Source: Penicillium oxalicum
Taxonomy: Eukaryota > Ascomycota > Eurotiomycetes > Eurotiales > Aspergillaceae
Length of the DNA stretch: 64,000 nt
NCBI RefSeq assembly: GCF_001723175.1
Contig: NC_064650.1
Span: 868,001 to 932,000, forward strand
Reading direction: 5' to 3'
Shown here: piece by piece, positions 11,127-21,529 of the stretch
How positions within the stretch are numbered: the first letter of the stretch is position 1
Layout: every line of letters starts with the position of its first letter
Made by a program: the position numbers and the translations under genes
The notes under the pieces: generated by a model
What the model saw: only the letters and a program-made list of their open reading frames with translations
The model's database searches: none
What the model was told of the DNA's origin: nothing

Positions 11127-12221
11127 CGAGTTCACATTTTGCTCTCACTGGCACCCCCATCTTGTCTCCATCGCCCCTGAATGCCTTATCGAACCATGCT
11201 GTTAGACTTGTACTTGCACGCTTGCACGCCCTTTTTAATCAATCTACAAAAGATACATGAGTGTTCATCTTACGGAACGACAGAACTGCGCCTGGTAGAC
11301 CCTTATTGCGGTACATAGATTTTTGGAGCCTCAAGAAGAAGAGCGAAACATTGATCACACATGCCTCCAGATAATGTTGGACGTCCGATATGCTGTGTTG
11401 GTCATGCAGTGTCTCCAGTCCTATCCAACAGACTCGTCTTTGGCGGGTACCAGAGCAGTCCCGTTGATCGCCGTGTCCTTGGCAACAACAGAGAGCCTCT
11501 ACAGTCTCTAATTTGCAGTCGATGTCTATTCTGTAACGAAACCACTCGAAGAGGCTGTGCATAAAGCGGATCGCGGCAACGCCAAGCGTGGCTGGCTGGA
11601 ACCCAAAATAGAACCCGCCGGGGCTGTCGCCTGGGCGATGATCCTCAGCGGTAAAGAACCAGCACAACAGGTCTCCGACCGTCAGCGGTGTTCTTGTCTA
11701 GTATACCAAACCAGTGTGCCAGTGTCCGGGTCTCTCGATTTACGACTTTACGAATTGACTCTTTTCTTCTCCTCCCAAAAAAAGACCCGCTCTCTCATCC
11801 AGGTAAGCGATTCGCAGTGCCATGGCCGTGGCCGTGGCTTTCCGAAGTGTCAACAACCAGTTGACGTCGTTGGACGAATCCCAGAGAATCCCGCCGCGCA
11901 ATTCTTCCTGTTCGACTGCTTTTCCGACCGTTAAGCTCCGCCGGCCACTCTCCCGACATACCATTCCAGCATTCTTAACGTGGCCGTTTCACTTTGGCTA
12001 AAGTCAGAGTCGCGTTGACAGCCGGTTTGTGAGCAGCCTCGAAATCAGGTGCCGACAGCTGCCAGTACTCGTGTCCCCCCCGCTCGGTACCTCTGCAGCG
12101 TCTCAGCCGGCGAAAACCCTCCGCGCTGAACGACCCTTGCATCTCTCCATCTCTGCATCTCTGCATCTTCCACGGCTGTCCACCGTCCCACGCCCCCCCC
12201 CCCGGACCGCTGCCCGCCATC
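11127..12221. other. Intergenic: ATP-grasp 3' side and MARVEL promoter
   Basis: No convincing gene. The last part is a pyrimidine-rich leader (TCTCCATCTCTGCATC repeats at about 12141-12170) leading to an 11-base C run just before the MARVEL gene start. This probably marks the divide between the accessory block and the housekeeping block. Confidence 0.5.
12193..12203 (+). repeat. Poly-C tract (11 C), 5' leader of MARVEL gene
   Basis: Uninterrupted C run 19 bp upstream of the start ATG of the MARVEL-domain gene. It is the first of three such tracts in this gene, all on the coding strand and all outside coding sequence. Confidence 0.85.
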
Positions 12222-13326
12222 ATGCAACTGCGAATGCCCCGAGCGACGGGTGGTAATTTAGGGAGGACGAAGAATGTCATTCACTTTGTGCAGGCGTTTG
12301 TCATCTTCATTGCATGGGCCATGACCATCGCAATCTGGACCAAGGGAGATGGGATTGATGGCCGCACAGTATGGTTTTGGTTATTGGTGAGTCTACCCTC
12401 GACGATGCGTGACGCACGGAATGAGTCGGAGTGGCCGTCTGGCCGGCTCAATGCCCAGAGTGCGCCGTGACGTCTTGATGGACTGAGTGAACTAATTCCG
12501 CTTTGGTCTGCAGTGTTGGATCAGTATCCCGGCACTCATCTATCTCGCGGCGGTGCCCATGTGGCCCCGAGCGCGGCGATTCGGCAATGTATATGCCTTT
12601 GCGACCGTCGATATGATCTACACCGTGTTCTGGTTCAGCGCCTGGGTGTGTGTGGCTTCCTATGTCGCGCAGGGTAAAAGCATTGGCAAGTCCAAGTCGA
12701 GCAAGGAGGACGACAAATCATCCAGCGACACCAAGAAAACCGGCTGCGACAACTGGGCATATGGCAGTGCCAGTAAATGCAATGTCAGCACCGGTGTCAC
12801 CATCATCGGAGTCATTGTCTTGTTCGTTGCACCTTGGTTCCCCCCCCCCCCCCCCCCTTCGAGTGTTGCAGTCAGCTGACCGTGTTTCCATCGTGCTGCC
12901 AGTATCTTGTTCGCCGTGACCTCGTGGCTGTCTCTTCGGAATGTGATGCACTTCCGCCGCACGGGAACCCTGCCCGACGCCGTATCCGATCCGACCTTCG
13001 CCGCGCAGAGCAAAGCCGCCTTCTCGTCGAATCCGGCCCATGATTTCGAGGAAGATGAGGATGACTTCCGCTCGGGCCGCTCGGGTCTCGGTATGTCATC
13101 TGGTGGTGACCGCGATGAGGATTACGCCTTGCTACAACAGAGTGAGGTGGATGACATTGGCAACGCCCATGGTCGTTCGGCGATGCATGGCGCCTACGAT
13201 CCCACAGCACCCAGTACGAGCAGTGTGCTTCATGACTACAACAGCACCGGATACGGTGGTGCTCACGGCCAACACTACGCGCCGCCATCCGAATTTGGCT
13301 CCTCAACGAGTGGATACGGTCGCTAG
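12222..13326 (+). CDS. MARVEL-domain four-helix membrane protein, 298 aa
   Basis: Exons 12222..12386, 12514..12821, 12903..13326. Four membrane helices make a MARVEL fold: VIHFVQAFVIFIAWAM, WFWLLCWISIPALIYLA, VDMIYTVFWFSAWVCVASYVA and IIGVIVLFILFAVTSWL. Helix 4 spans the second splice junction, which supports the unusual donor GTTCGT there. Between helices 3 and 4 is a Lys/Ser-rich loop with two cysteines. The C-terminal tail is cytosolic, acidic and Gly/Tyr/His-rich. MARVEL proteins shape or sort membrane at the secretory pathway and plasma membrane. Intron 2 (12822-12902) contains an 18-base C run. Confidence 0.85.
12840..12857 (+). repeat. Poly-C tract (18 C) inside intron 2
   Basis: It lies between the GTTCGT donor and the branch region (GCTGACC) of the second MARVEL-gene intron. 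It could act as an extended pyrimidine tract, though it is unusually long and pure. Confidence 0.85.
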
Positions 13327-14141
13327 GGTCCTCCCCTTTGGGCTGTGCTGTTGAGAGAGAGGATGATGAGTCTGATGGTGCATGGATAGTCGCATACGAA
13401 TAGCCCCCCCCCCCCCCCCCCCCCCCCCCCTCTCCTCCGGAAGCCGGTGTAGTGGTTCCTGGCTTACGCTCTTTCGCTTGTGTGCTGGTCATAACTACGG
13501 AATGGTGTTTGGCTGGTGCATGCTTGTTTTCTCCCCCTCTGATGTTCCCTTTTTTTTTTCTCCCCAAATCCCCCGGTTCCCCCGAGGATATCACCGATCA
13601 TCCATGGACGATTTTTGTGAGAGCCTCATTCATGACATGTCTTTGAAGATGTGACGCGTTCAAAGACGTCAATGCCAAATAGATAGCATTCGAATTTATC
13701 CACTGTTGTATTTTCTCCACATCCACCCGAGCCACATGTGCAATGATGGGACATGCAGCTTGTCCGACAGACCAGATCATCTTCCGTTGATGTGAAACCA
13801 GCATCGCATTCTGCCACCGCCTTTGGTGTGGTGCATGTGGACAGCTTGCGCTCTTTCCCCGGACTTGCGCTGCGTTGGCCAAACAATTTTCTTTTTTAAT
13901 CCCCTTCTCGTGAATCTGATTTTTTTTGACGAGGTTTCCTTTCTACTTTTCGTCGACTCAAAATATGTATGTCTCGATTTCCACATGGGTGGCAACATGT
14001 GTCATTCACGTTGGCCTATCTCCAGCCTCTCAACTGAGCCCAAAGTTCACCCAAGACTGACTCCGTATTCCTTAAGAGTCCACCCCGTATCCAACAGTCG
14101 AGTGATCCTCCGGACCAATTCAAGTCCCACCAGCCAGAACC
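13327..14141. other. Intergenic: MARVEL 3' region and sec72 promoter
   Basis: No gene seen. It contains the 27-base C run and several short T runs (about 13551 and 13920) on the flank of sec72. Minus-strand open frames here have no recognisable content. Confidence 0.5.
13404..13430 (+). repeat. Poly-C tract (27 C), 3' of MARVEL gene
   Basis: It lies 78 bp after the MARVEL stop codon, probably in the 3' untranslated region. It is the longest homopolymer in the window. Its exact length should not be trusted from an assembly. Confidence 0.85.
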
Positions 14142-14780
14142 ATGGCCTCCGAGATCGATATCTTCAATGAGTATCCGCTATACATGGATCCCAGCACCAA
14201 ATCCATCTCTCTCCTCCCATCTTCTTCTCAAACCGCATCTCAAAAGGCAGCCATCTCCGCCGAACTGGAAGAACTCAATGAACTTCACCGCTCCCTGATC
14301 AGCCTTGACCCCCCCAACATTCCTCCCCCTCCTCTTCCTGTCAACCCCAAGCGCAGTGCGCAGATCACCAAGCTCCGTGACTCGGGCAACGCCGCGTATC
14401 GCAAGTCCAATTACGCCGAGGCTATTCGTCTCTACACATACGCGATTGATATGGCCATCTCTCGACCGGGCTGGGAGCCCGTCACGCTGGCGCGAGAAGA
14501 GCTGGCCAGTCTGTATGGTAATCGTGCGCAGGCGCATCTGGGTATGCAGGCGTGGCCAGAGGGGCTGTGCGATGCCAAGGCTAGCGTGGACTCAAAGCCC
14601 GTGGGCAATGTCAAGGCTTGGTGGCGGTTGTCGAAGAGTTTGGCGGAGATGGGCCGGTACACGGAGGCCAAGACGTTCTTGTTGAAAGGCATTGAGATTG
14701 AGGGGAGGGTGAGCGATGGTGTGAAGGAGTTGGTGCAGTTGTTGGAGGATGTGGAGGCCGCGCTGCAGAGAGCTGCTTAG
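14142..14780 (+). CDS. sec72: Sec72-like subunit of the ER translocon (TPR protein), 212 aa
   Basis: Intronless. The N-terminus (MASEIDIFNEYPLYMDPSTKSISLLP) is followed by a proline-rich linker and a tetratricopeptide block starting about residue 78 (KLRDSGNAAYRKSNYAEAIRLYTYAID), with further repeats (ELASLYGNRAQAHLGM, KAWWRLSKSLAEMGRYTEAK). This matches Sec72, the cytosolic TPR subunit of the Sec62/63 post-translational translocation complex at the ER membrane, where it docks Hsp70 C-termini. The length is close to the yeast protein. The next gene, the amine oxidase, is convergent. Confidence 0.85.
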   Translation: MASEIDIFNEYPLYMDPSTKSISLLPSSSQTASQKAAISAELEELNELHRSLISLDPPNIPPPPLPVNPKRSAQITKLRDSGNAAYRKSNYAEAIRLYTYAIDMAISRPGWEPVTLAREELASLYGNRAQAHLGMQAWPEGLCDAKASVDSKPVGNVKAWWRLSKSLAEMGRYTEAKTFLLKGIEIEGRVSDGVKELVQLLEDVEAALQRAA

Positions 14781-15480
14781 AAGCCACGGTTGCTTTCTGT
14801 TTGCGTTCTTTTTTTTTTCTTATATTGACGTTGATGGGATGATTGCTGTTTGGTTTTTTTTTGTTCCCCTGGTTTTTTTGAGCTTAATCATGCATGCCCG
14901 CTGGCTTGGGTATCCCCTGCGAATGTCGGTTGGGCTCGACGATTGATTCCCTTGTGTTGGTTTATTGGCGTTTTTTTCTCTTTGGCATGTCAATCTATAT
15001 TCTTCCAGCCTTTGGTCAAACAAATAGATGTTATCGTCCTATGTGGGAAGCTTCAATCATTTACATGTGTTGACATGGCGTCAAATTCGCAACCTGTGTG
15101 GGTTTTTGAGAATTTCCCTGCCAGCCCTCGTCGACAACAGTCATTTCGGTTGCCGAATATAGATCACGATACTTACCGCCCATGATAATTTGAGTATTCA
15201 TCAGTTCAACAATCTGCATACATGACGAATATAGATACATCCTCACCTCACACGTCCTAAATAGGTGAGACCACCAAGCTTATAAGATGATTCAACTATA
15301 TCCAGAGATAAGAGATTGGAATACACCAAAATCTCACCGACATCCAAGCATGAAGGTATCACAGCATATCCATTCCTAACCACACTCAGCACAATGACTC
15401 CATCGACCCTGTGCTCGATCCCAGGTTCAAATCCGCTCCCAATATGACCCCAGGACCCCATCAATTGATCAAGACCCATC
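14781..15480. other. Intergenic between convergent genes
   Basis: T-rich 3' flank of sec72 (T runs at about 14810, 14850 and 14870) and the 3' flank of the amine oxidase on the other strand. No gene seen. Confidence 0.5.
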
Positions 15481-17775
15481 TCATACCAAAACACTCGACC
15501 CATCATCATTCTTCTTACACCCACAAGTTCCCGATCCAGCCGCAACCTGACTCGGTGTCCGGGCATAACTCGGCGGCACGTCAAGCACCGGATTCCGATC
15601 GAAGAAATTCCGCGGGCGAAGCAAAAGTGTCATCGGTTCAGCCGGCATAATGGGATAGTCTTCCGGCGAAGGGAAGTGCGTCAAGCCAAAGGTGTGCCAG
15701 AGGACAATGTCCGTGTTATCGATGGAGCAGTTGGATCCTGCGGACTCGATCCAAGCAGGGAGGCCCTGGGATGGTTCGCCGGAGGTTTGGGGGACGTGGC
15801 GACCAGCCGGATGGATTTCGTCGTCGGAGTCTGGAGGTGAAAGTATTAGAATTTGTCCTCTCTCTCTCTCTTTTCTTTTTCTTCTTCTTCAGTGATGCTT
15901 CTTGTTGATAATAGAAATAGTCCAAGTGGAGATGGGCAGCATAATGGGGGAGAGTCATAATGGCTTACATCTAGTGACGTGAATCGCATGTCGTGCAAAG
16001 CCAGCTCTCTTCCAGACAAGACCGCCCTCTTTAGGCAAGAGAGGAGGAACATCCCGACTGACCAGTTTATAAGAGACTGGCTTCTTGCTGTGCGGATTGA
16101 GCTTGTTGGTATTCGCCATATCCCACGTGCGACTCGTGGAGCCATCATAGTCGGACATTGCTTCACGAGGTGTTGTAAACTTCGTCTTCTTTGCGTAAAA
16201 AGCATTACCGTACTTATTCTCAGCACTGCCGACTTCGCCCGGTCCACGAACAGCGTCGACTTGGAAAACGGTATTATTGACTCCGTCGATATTAGGATCC
16301 ACACGCAGGCAGAAAAGATGCTGGTGATTGTGTGCGTTGACACCGGGGTAGACTTCCGTTCCCCAGCCGTGAGTATCCTCGCCCGGGTTCATCGCATACG
16401 TGTTCAAGATTCCAGTCAATTTGATTTCCAACTGGACTGTACCGTCTTGGTGGAAGATCCAGTACACGCAGTATTCGTAGTTGGCGGCGGTAAAAATGTG
16501 AGAGACGATGAGCTTGCGACCGCGGGTCACGACGACGGAGTCGTCGCGGAAATCGGTATGTTTGAAGAGAATGCCCGCATCTTCTTCGTGGATGCAAATG
16601 GCGTTTTTGATCGTGGTGGCCGCACCGGCTCGGTTGACAAATGCAGCATCCATGTAGTAAATAGCACCCTTGCAATCACACCCGAGCGAGAGACTGTTGG
16701 TCATATATCCACCGCCATACTCGCCCAGATCAAAGGCGTGTTTTCGCTGATGAGGGTGCTCGGGATTGCCGTACGGAACCACCATCTCTGCCAGGGAGAG
16801 GCGCCAAAAGATCGGTCGAACGGTCCCTTTGTCATTGAAAGTGATATTATTCAGGACGATTCCCTCGCGATAGTTGAAGCCAACGTGAATATTCCAGTTT
16901 TGCCATTCAATGAACCTGCCCTTGACTTGAAAAGAAACACCCTCCGGCTGAGTGATGTGAATCGGCTTGATATCCTTTCGATACCCACCCTCCTTTTCGA
17001 TCGCCGCGGGATGGTAGTTGTTGGGAGGAGCCTTGTTGACGGGCCGACGGACAGGGGGAATATCAATATGAATAATCTCCTTCGTCTCTGCATTGTATAT
17101 CGGGCAAAAGTCAAGAGGATACGTATATTGGGAGTCATCGGGATGTGGCCTGTAGTACATCAAGGCCTGTTGGAGACGGACTCCACTGCCGAATCGCTCG
17201 TCATACCCAATTGTCCATGCTAGATGTCTGGTTAGCCTTTCAACGCCAATTTGATAGATTGAAATCATCACCATAGCTATTGGTGACAACTTGAAGGGGG
17301 GAAGGAACTAGGGCTCCTCACGATCGCAGTACACCTTGTGCATGTCCTCCATGGGAATTCCAATGATGCCACATTGTTCAATGACCTTTGGATCTCTGCG
17401 TACCACATGCTCGACCTCCTGGAGATCCTCCATCGTGATCAATGGCTGCACATCAGGAGTATGATTCCAGCTCACGATCCGCTTATTTTCCAAGTCGATC
17501 ACACCGTCAAACAGTTTTCCGCCGGGAGCAATGGCCACCACATCGGCCTGTCGAACTGGCCGTCGCGCATCTTCCGGACTGGCTAACCAAGCCATCATCT
17601 CGGCCTTGCGTGGCTCGTACAGGGTGATCGCATTGTAGTGGAGGGGACCATGTTCCTTTCGAATAATGGATACGGTTGCTTCAATCTCGGCCGTGGTCAA
17701 AGGGTCAAAAGGATGTGGAGGTGCAGCAGTCGCAGTGACCTGATGGGCCAACTGCTGCAGTCGGTCAAGAACCAT
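15481..17775 (-). CDS. Copper amine oxidase (primary-amine oxidase), 684 aa
   Basis: Exons complement(15481..15830, 15969..17219, 17322..17775). The enzyme oxidises primary amines to aldehydes with release of H2O2 and NH3. The topaquinone site is clear: FTAANYEY, with the modified tyrosine at about residue 399. The catalytic-base motif is AFDLGEYGGG (Asp about 315). Two copper ligands lie in HNHQH (about 448-452), with a distal His in LWHTFGLTHFP. The junction reading CDPWTIGYDERFG and the C-terminal EDYPIMP are family hallmarks. The length is normal for fungal peroxisomal enzymes. The C-terminus ends SSVLV, so there is no classical PTS1 and compartment is uncertain. A CGCKKNDDGS tail is unusual. 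Confidence 0.92.
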
Positions 17776-18958
17776 GTCGAGCGTAGGTGTTCAGCACAGG
17801 TCTTTATCGATGAGGTTCGTCAAGCCCACCAAGCCAATTGCCAATTAGAAGAAACCAGTTGGTGCTGTAATAAGTGAAATTAGAAGCAACCAGCGAGCAA
17901 TGACAAGGACCACATGTTCATAACCTGGAGGAAACCCAGCTTGTTTATATAACGACCGTTCTCGAGCTCCCAGCGCTCTCTCCACTATCGGGAATCATAT
18001 ACTCCACAGATTCCTTTGATAAGAGAGATGCATAGACGGAGGCCGGATCCCTTTACCGCATCGAGGTTAGCGCGTAAATGACCCACGTCTTTGGAGTTGT
18101 CCAAAGAGGCAATCTGATTCTTGCATGATAAGATCATCCGGACAGCGGGCGCTGCAAGTTCTGCCCAGAAGAAACGTAAGACTGTTGGACTTTCGCGTTC
18201 TTGTGCTGCAGTTGACGGAGGAAGCATGGCTCAACCCAATCAGGGACAACTGATCTTGAGCATGGAAACTTGACATTCGTTTCGAGCCCAAAATGCAAGC
18301 CCAAAATGAGATGGACACTGCTGTGTTTCTTCCTCATTCGACCTCCATGTACTATTGTAAGCGTCAGCAGTATAGGGTGACAAGTAACAATTGCTCAGTA
18401 AATGCATCAATACGGAGGATTTGGAACAGGGATCAGCGAAATGCGGGATGGAAGAAGCACGGAATATTCCAGATTCGAAAAATTTGCTATAAACAGGCCT
18501 CCCTGGCCAATTTAACGAAGCATACTAATCAGATCGATCACACGAAAGGGGAATCCAGGGAAAACAAACCATAGCCTGACTGCCTTGAACGCCTCGGCAA
18601 TGGATTTAGATATCAGCAAAACCGTGGCACAGAAAGAAAAAAAAAGCAAAAAAAAGTAGGCATAGTCGGAGATGATGGATAAGAAACAAAAATGTATAGC
18701 AGGGCAGAAAAAAAAGAGGAGACAAAACACCGTGCACCCTCCCCATACCCCCTGGAAAAAGAACACCTTCTGCGGCGTACGCACAGAGAGATCCCAATGT
18801 AAAAGAAACGAGGATCTATGCAAAAGCAATAGGCAAAAGAGAAGAATGCCCCAGAGATCGAAAGAAAACAAGCACCAAAGCCAAGTGCCTATGTACATGC
18901 ATCAAAATCATATCGTCCTGCTCTCCCGATTCCCGTCGCGTCATTCGTAACTCATAAT
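17776..18958. other. Intergenic: amine oxidase promoter and pop2 3' region
   Basis: About 1.2 kb with no convincing coding sequence. The segment 18630-18720 is A-rich on the + strand (T-rich on the pop2 sense strand), consistent with a 3' untranslated region. Confidence 0.5.
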
Positions 18959-20458
18959 CTACCGACCTGGCGTGTGGTAGCCCGAGTGATGCTGAGGGGT
19001 GTGGGAGTTGTTCGGGGTACTCGGTGTACCGGCCGCTGAATAAATCGTGGCACCGTTCAAGTTCGGTGTCTGTTGGGCGAGGTGATAGTTCATCGCCGGC
19101 ATCTGACCATTCAATCCCCAAATCTGGCCAGAGTACTTGCTCTCATCGATCTTCCCATTGAAGACCAACTGGCGCATTTTCCAGTAGATCTCACCAGTGA
19201 CCAACGAGTCAGACCCTGCCTGATGAGCAATGCCAATCCGTTTCACCCCAAGCTCATCGGCAATATCCTGAAGACCTGATTTTTGACCGAGATTGGCGAG
19301 AATCTGAGCGGCGGCTTGGGTGAGAGGGGAGTCGTTGACCGCTTGGTTGCGACCGGCATGTTTCATGAGGTATTTGATATCGTAGAGAGACGGGAAAAAG
19401 ATGTTGAGCAGTTGGTGAAACTCTTCCTCATTCTCCGGTAACGCTGAACAAAGCATGATCTTCATCAAGTAGCCAAAGTCGTACCCAGAGTGAAAAGAGA
19501 CCCAATGCACATCATCCAGCAGCACCAGACCGGAACTGATCAGTAATGAGCCAAACTCAAATGGATCAATTCCGTTCTTCTCGTGCATGTTGAAATCAAT
19601 ACCAGACTTTGCGAGCATTGTTGTTGACTCCTGTGCATACATGTCACCTTCCAGGGAGAACCGGAAATTGAACTGCCAGGTGCATGGGGCGGGCAGCATC
19701 GCATTGGCGTATGGTTGCCCATTTGAATCCGCAGGAACCGCGGGAGGAACCTCTCCATCTTCATTGAACAGTGTGATTCCTAATTGAATCATCTTCAAAA
19801 GGTCCACATTGCACCGGAGGGTTTGGTAGTGGTAGTCCGCTTTGTTGGTAAATGAGCCGATGGGTCGCGCCACGATTCCGGGAAATTCAGTATCCTTCAT
19901 TCATTTTATAAGTGATCAGCCCAAATGTCCGGAGCAAGGTCAAGGCATTGATCTCAGTTGTGAATGAATCTCATGCATGCGGAGCAGAGCCAAGCGCCGA
20001 AGCCTTACCATGCTGATGTATGGATACTTATCCACAAGCTGCCTTAGTACAGCCATTTCATGGGCCAAGTTGTGCTTCCATACGTCACGAATGCGAGTCT
20101 TGACTGCGCCTGCCTTTGCGTCGAGTGTCAAGCGACCGTCATGGCCCTGGGTAAGTTGCTGTTGCTGCATCTGCGCTCCGCGAGCGAAACCCATCTGTGC
20201 AGCATGGCTAGCAAGTCCAGTACCACCACCTTCAGCGACCGACATGCCGTTGGCGACACCAGCACCGGACAAGGTGAAAGGATTCATATTCGTATTCGGA
20301 TTTCCGGCGAAACCAGGATGACCACCGAGTGAAGGGGGAGGAAGAGCAGTATTAGTGGATTGAGAGTGAGAGGAATGTTGAGATTGCAGGTGAGCCTGCT
20401 GCAGAGTGTAGGGAGCACCGAGGCCTTGAGGCCCAAATCGACCGGGAGGAGGTGGCAT
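18959..20458 (-). CDS. pop2: CCR4-NOT deadenylase subunit Pop2/Caf1, 461 aa
   Basis: Exons complement(18959..19894, 20009..20458), with a 114-nt intron placed exactly between YISM and DTEFPG. The N-terminal 120 residues are Gln/Pro/Gly-rich and disordered. Then comes the DEDD ribonuclease fold: D151 and E153 in DTEF, a third acidic residue in HSGYDFGYLMK, and the last in AHQAGSDSLVTG. It removes poly(A) tails from mRNA within CCR4-NOT. The C-terminal tail is Gly/Asn/His-rich. It shares a 223-bp divergent promoter with the complex I gene at 20682. The acceptor is AAG rather than CAG/TAG, but the conserved peptide across the junction fixes it. Confidence 0.92.
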
Positions 20459-20681
20459 GGTGGTTTGAGCTGACGAAAGCGCATTGGTTGGAGAGGTCAG
20501 TTTCGACCCTCGAAAGGCGGGAGAGCTATTCCCTTCCGTATTCGGTCTAGCGTTTCGGCATTCTGCCAAGCGCACCGCTCCGGCCTCACGTCCCTTTGCT
20601 TTCTGTGGCTTCACTTGCGACTGACTGCGCCCGCACTACGCTTCTCAATCTTCTCTCATTTGCCCCTTCGCAATCGCAATT
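20459..20681. promoter_or_regulatory. Divergent promoter of pop2 and NDUFB3
   Basis: Only 223 bp separate the two start codons, so both 5' untranslated regions and promoters must share it. It includes pyrimidine-rich tracts ahead of the NDUFB3 ATG (CTTCTCAATCTTCTCTC, 20641-20657). I see no clear TATA box. Confidence 0.6.
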
Positions 20682-21003
20682 ATGCCTGCCCGTAATCCCA
20701 CCGGTTTTGATATGGCCCAGTTCAAGGCGGCGGCCTCCCCCTCCTCGGTCTATGCCAAGCGGGATCCTTGGGCTCGCAAGTACGCTCTTCAACTACCTCT
20801 TCCGTGAAGCGGGCCTCGATGCGTGATCTAACCTGTCAGTCTGCAGTGAAACTTGGCGGTACACTGGTCCCTTCACCCGCTGGAATCGCTTCAAGGGTCT
20901 CTTCCCTGGCTTGGGCATCGCCACTGTCGCATTCACGGCCTACTGCGCCTACGAGCACCTGTTCTTGAAGGACGAGCACCACCATGACGACGGTCATCAC
21001 TAG
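20682..21003 (+). CDS. NDUFB3: Complex I B12-type subunit (NDUFB3 homologue), 84 aa
   Basis: Exons 20682..20779 and 20847..21003, phase 2, donor GTACGC. The protein begins MPARNPTGFDMAQFKAA, carries DPWARNETWRYTGPFTRWNR across the junction, then one membrane helix (FPGLGIATVAFTAYCAYEHLF) and a His/Asp-rich tail (HHHDDGHH). This is the small single-pass inner-membrane subunit of the NADH dehydrogenase membrane arm. The length is normal. Confidence 0.88.
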
Positions 21004-21529
21004 TCGATCGCTGGCAGACATTCGCGCATACTTATGGCATTTATCAAAAGTGCTCATTTATGAGCAATTGGAACCCGAGAAACAATACCCCTTCGGCGCA
21101 CCCGAATCCTCATTTCCAATCCTAAGTTATCACGAAGCTGGGTCACCAAAATGGCGGCAGTAGCAGGGCTGCTGCTAATCCATGATTTGCCGTTTGAAGC
21201 TTCCGACTTTCTTTTCTCTGCATCAGAGAGAGGCTTTGCGAGTCCGGTCTTGGACATCATTGATTGGATGTACATAGTGTTCAATTATTACAGGTTCCTT
21301 TTCTTTTTCTGGCGAAAATCAATTCCATTGCTCCCGGCTAGCTAGCGGTCTACGTACGGCTATGGGTGCACTTCAACGCATGTGTGGTACTTTTATTCGA
21401 GGTGGAATGTCTCATCCATTGATCTCATTGGGCTTCGAAGGACCCCTCTATATGGTAAAACGTGATATCATAAACCGCCCCGCAAGGCAAGAGCAACAAG
21501 AAAAAACACCTTCTATCTCAAGGATCATT
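21004..21529. other. Intergenic between convergent NDUFB3 and sqt1
   Basis: 3' flanks of both genes; no gene seen. Confidence 0.5.

Noticed and set aside
11239..11934. Overlapping open frames on both strands
   Set aside because: No recognisable protein content, no splice support; likely leader or intergenic DNA.
15411..15450. tRNA-like T-loop GGTTCAAATCC
   Set aside because: The flanking bases do not pair into a T stem, and no D-arm, anticodon arm or acceptor stem is visible.
18512..18898. Hydrophobic minus-strand open frame
   Set aside because: Translation of an A/T-rich 3' flank; the Phe/Leu runs come from T-rich sequence.
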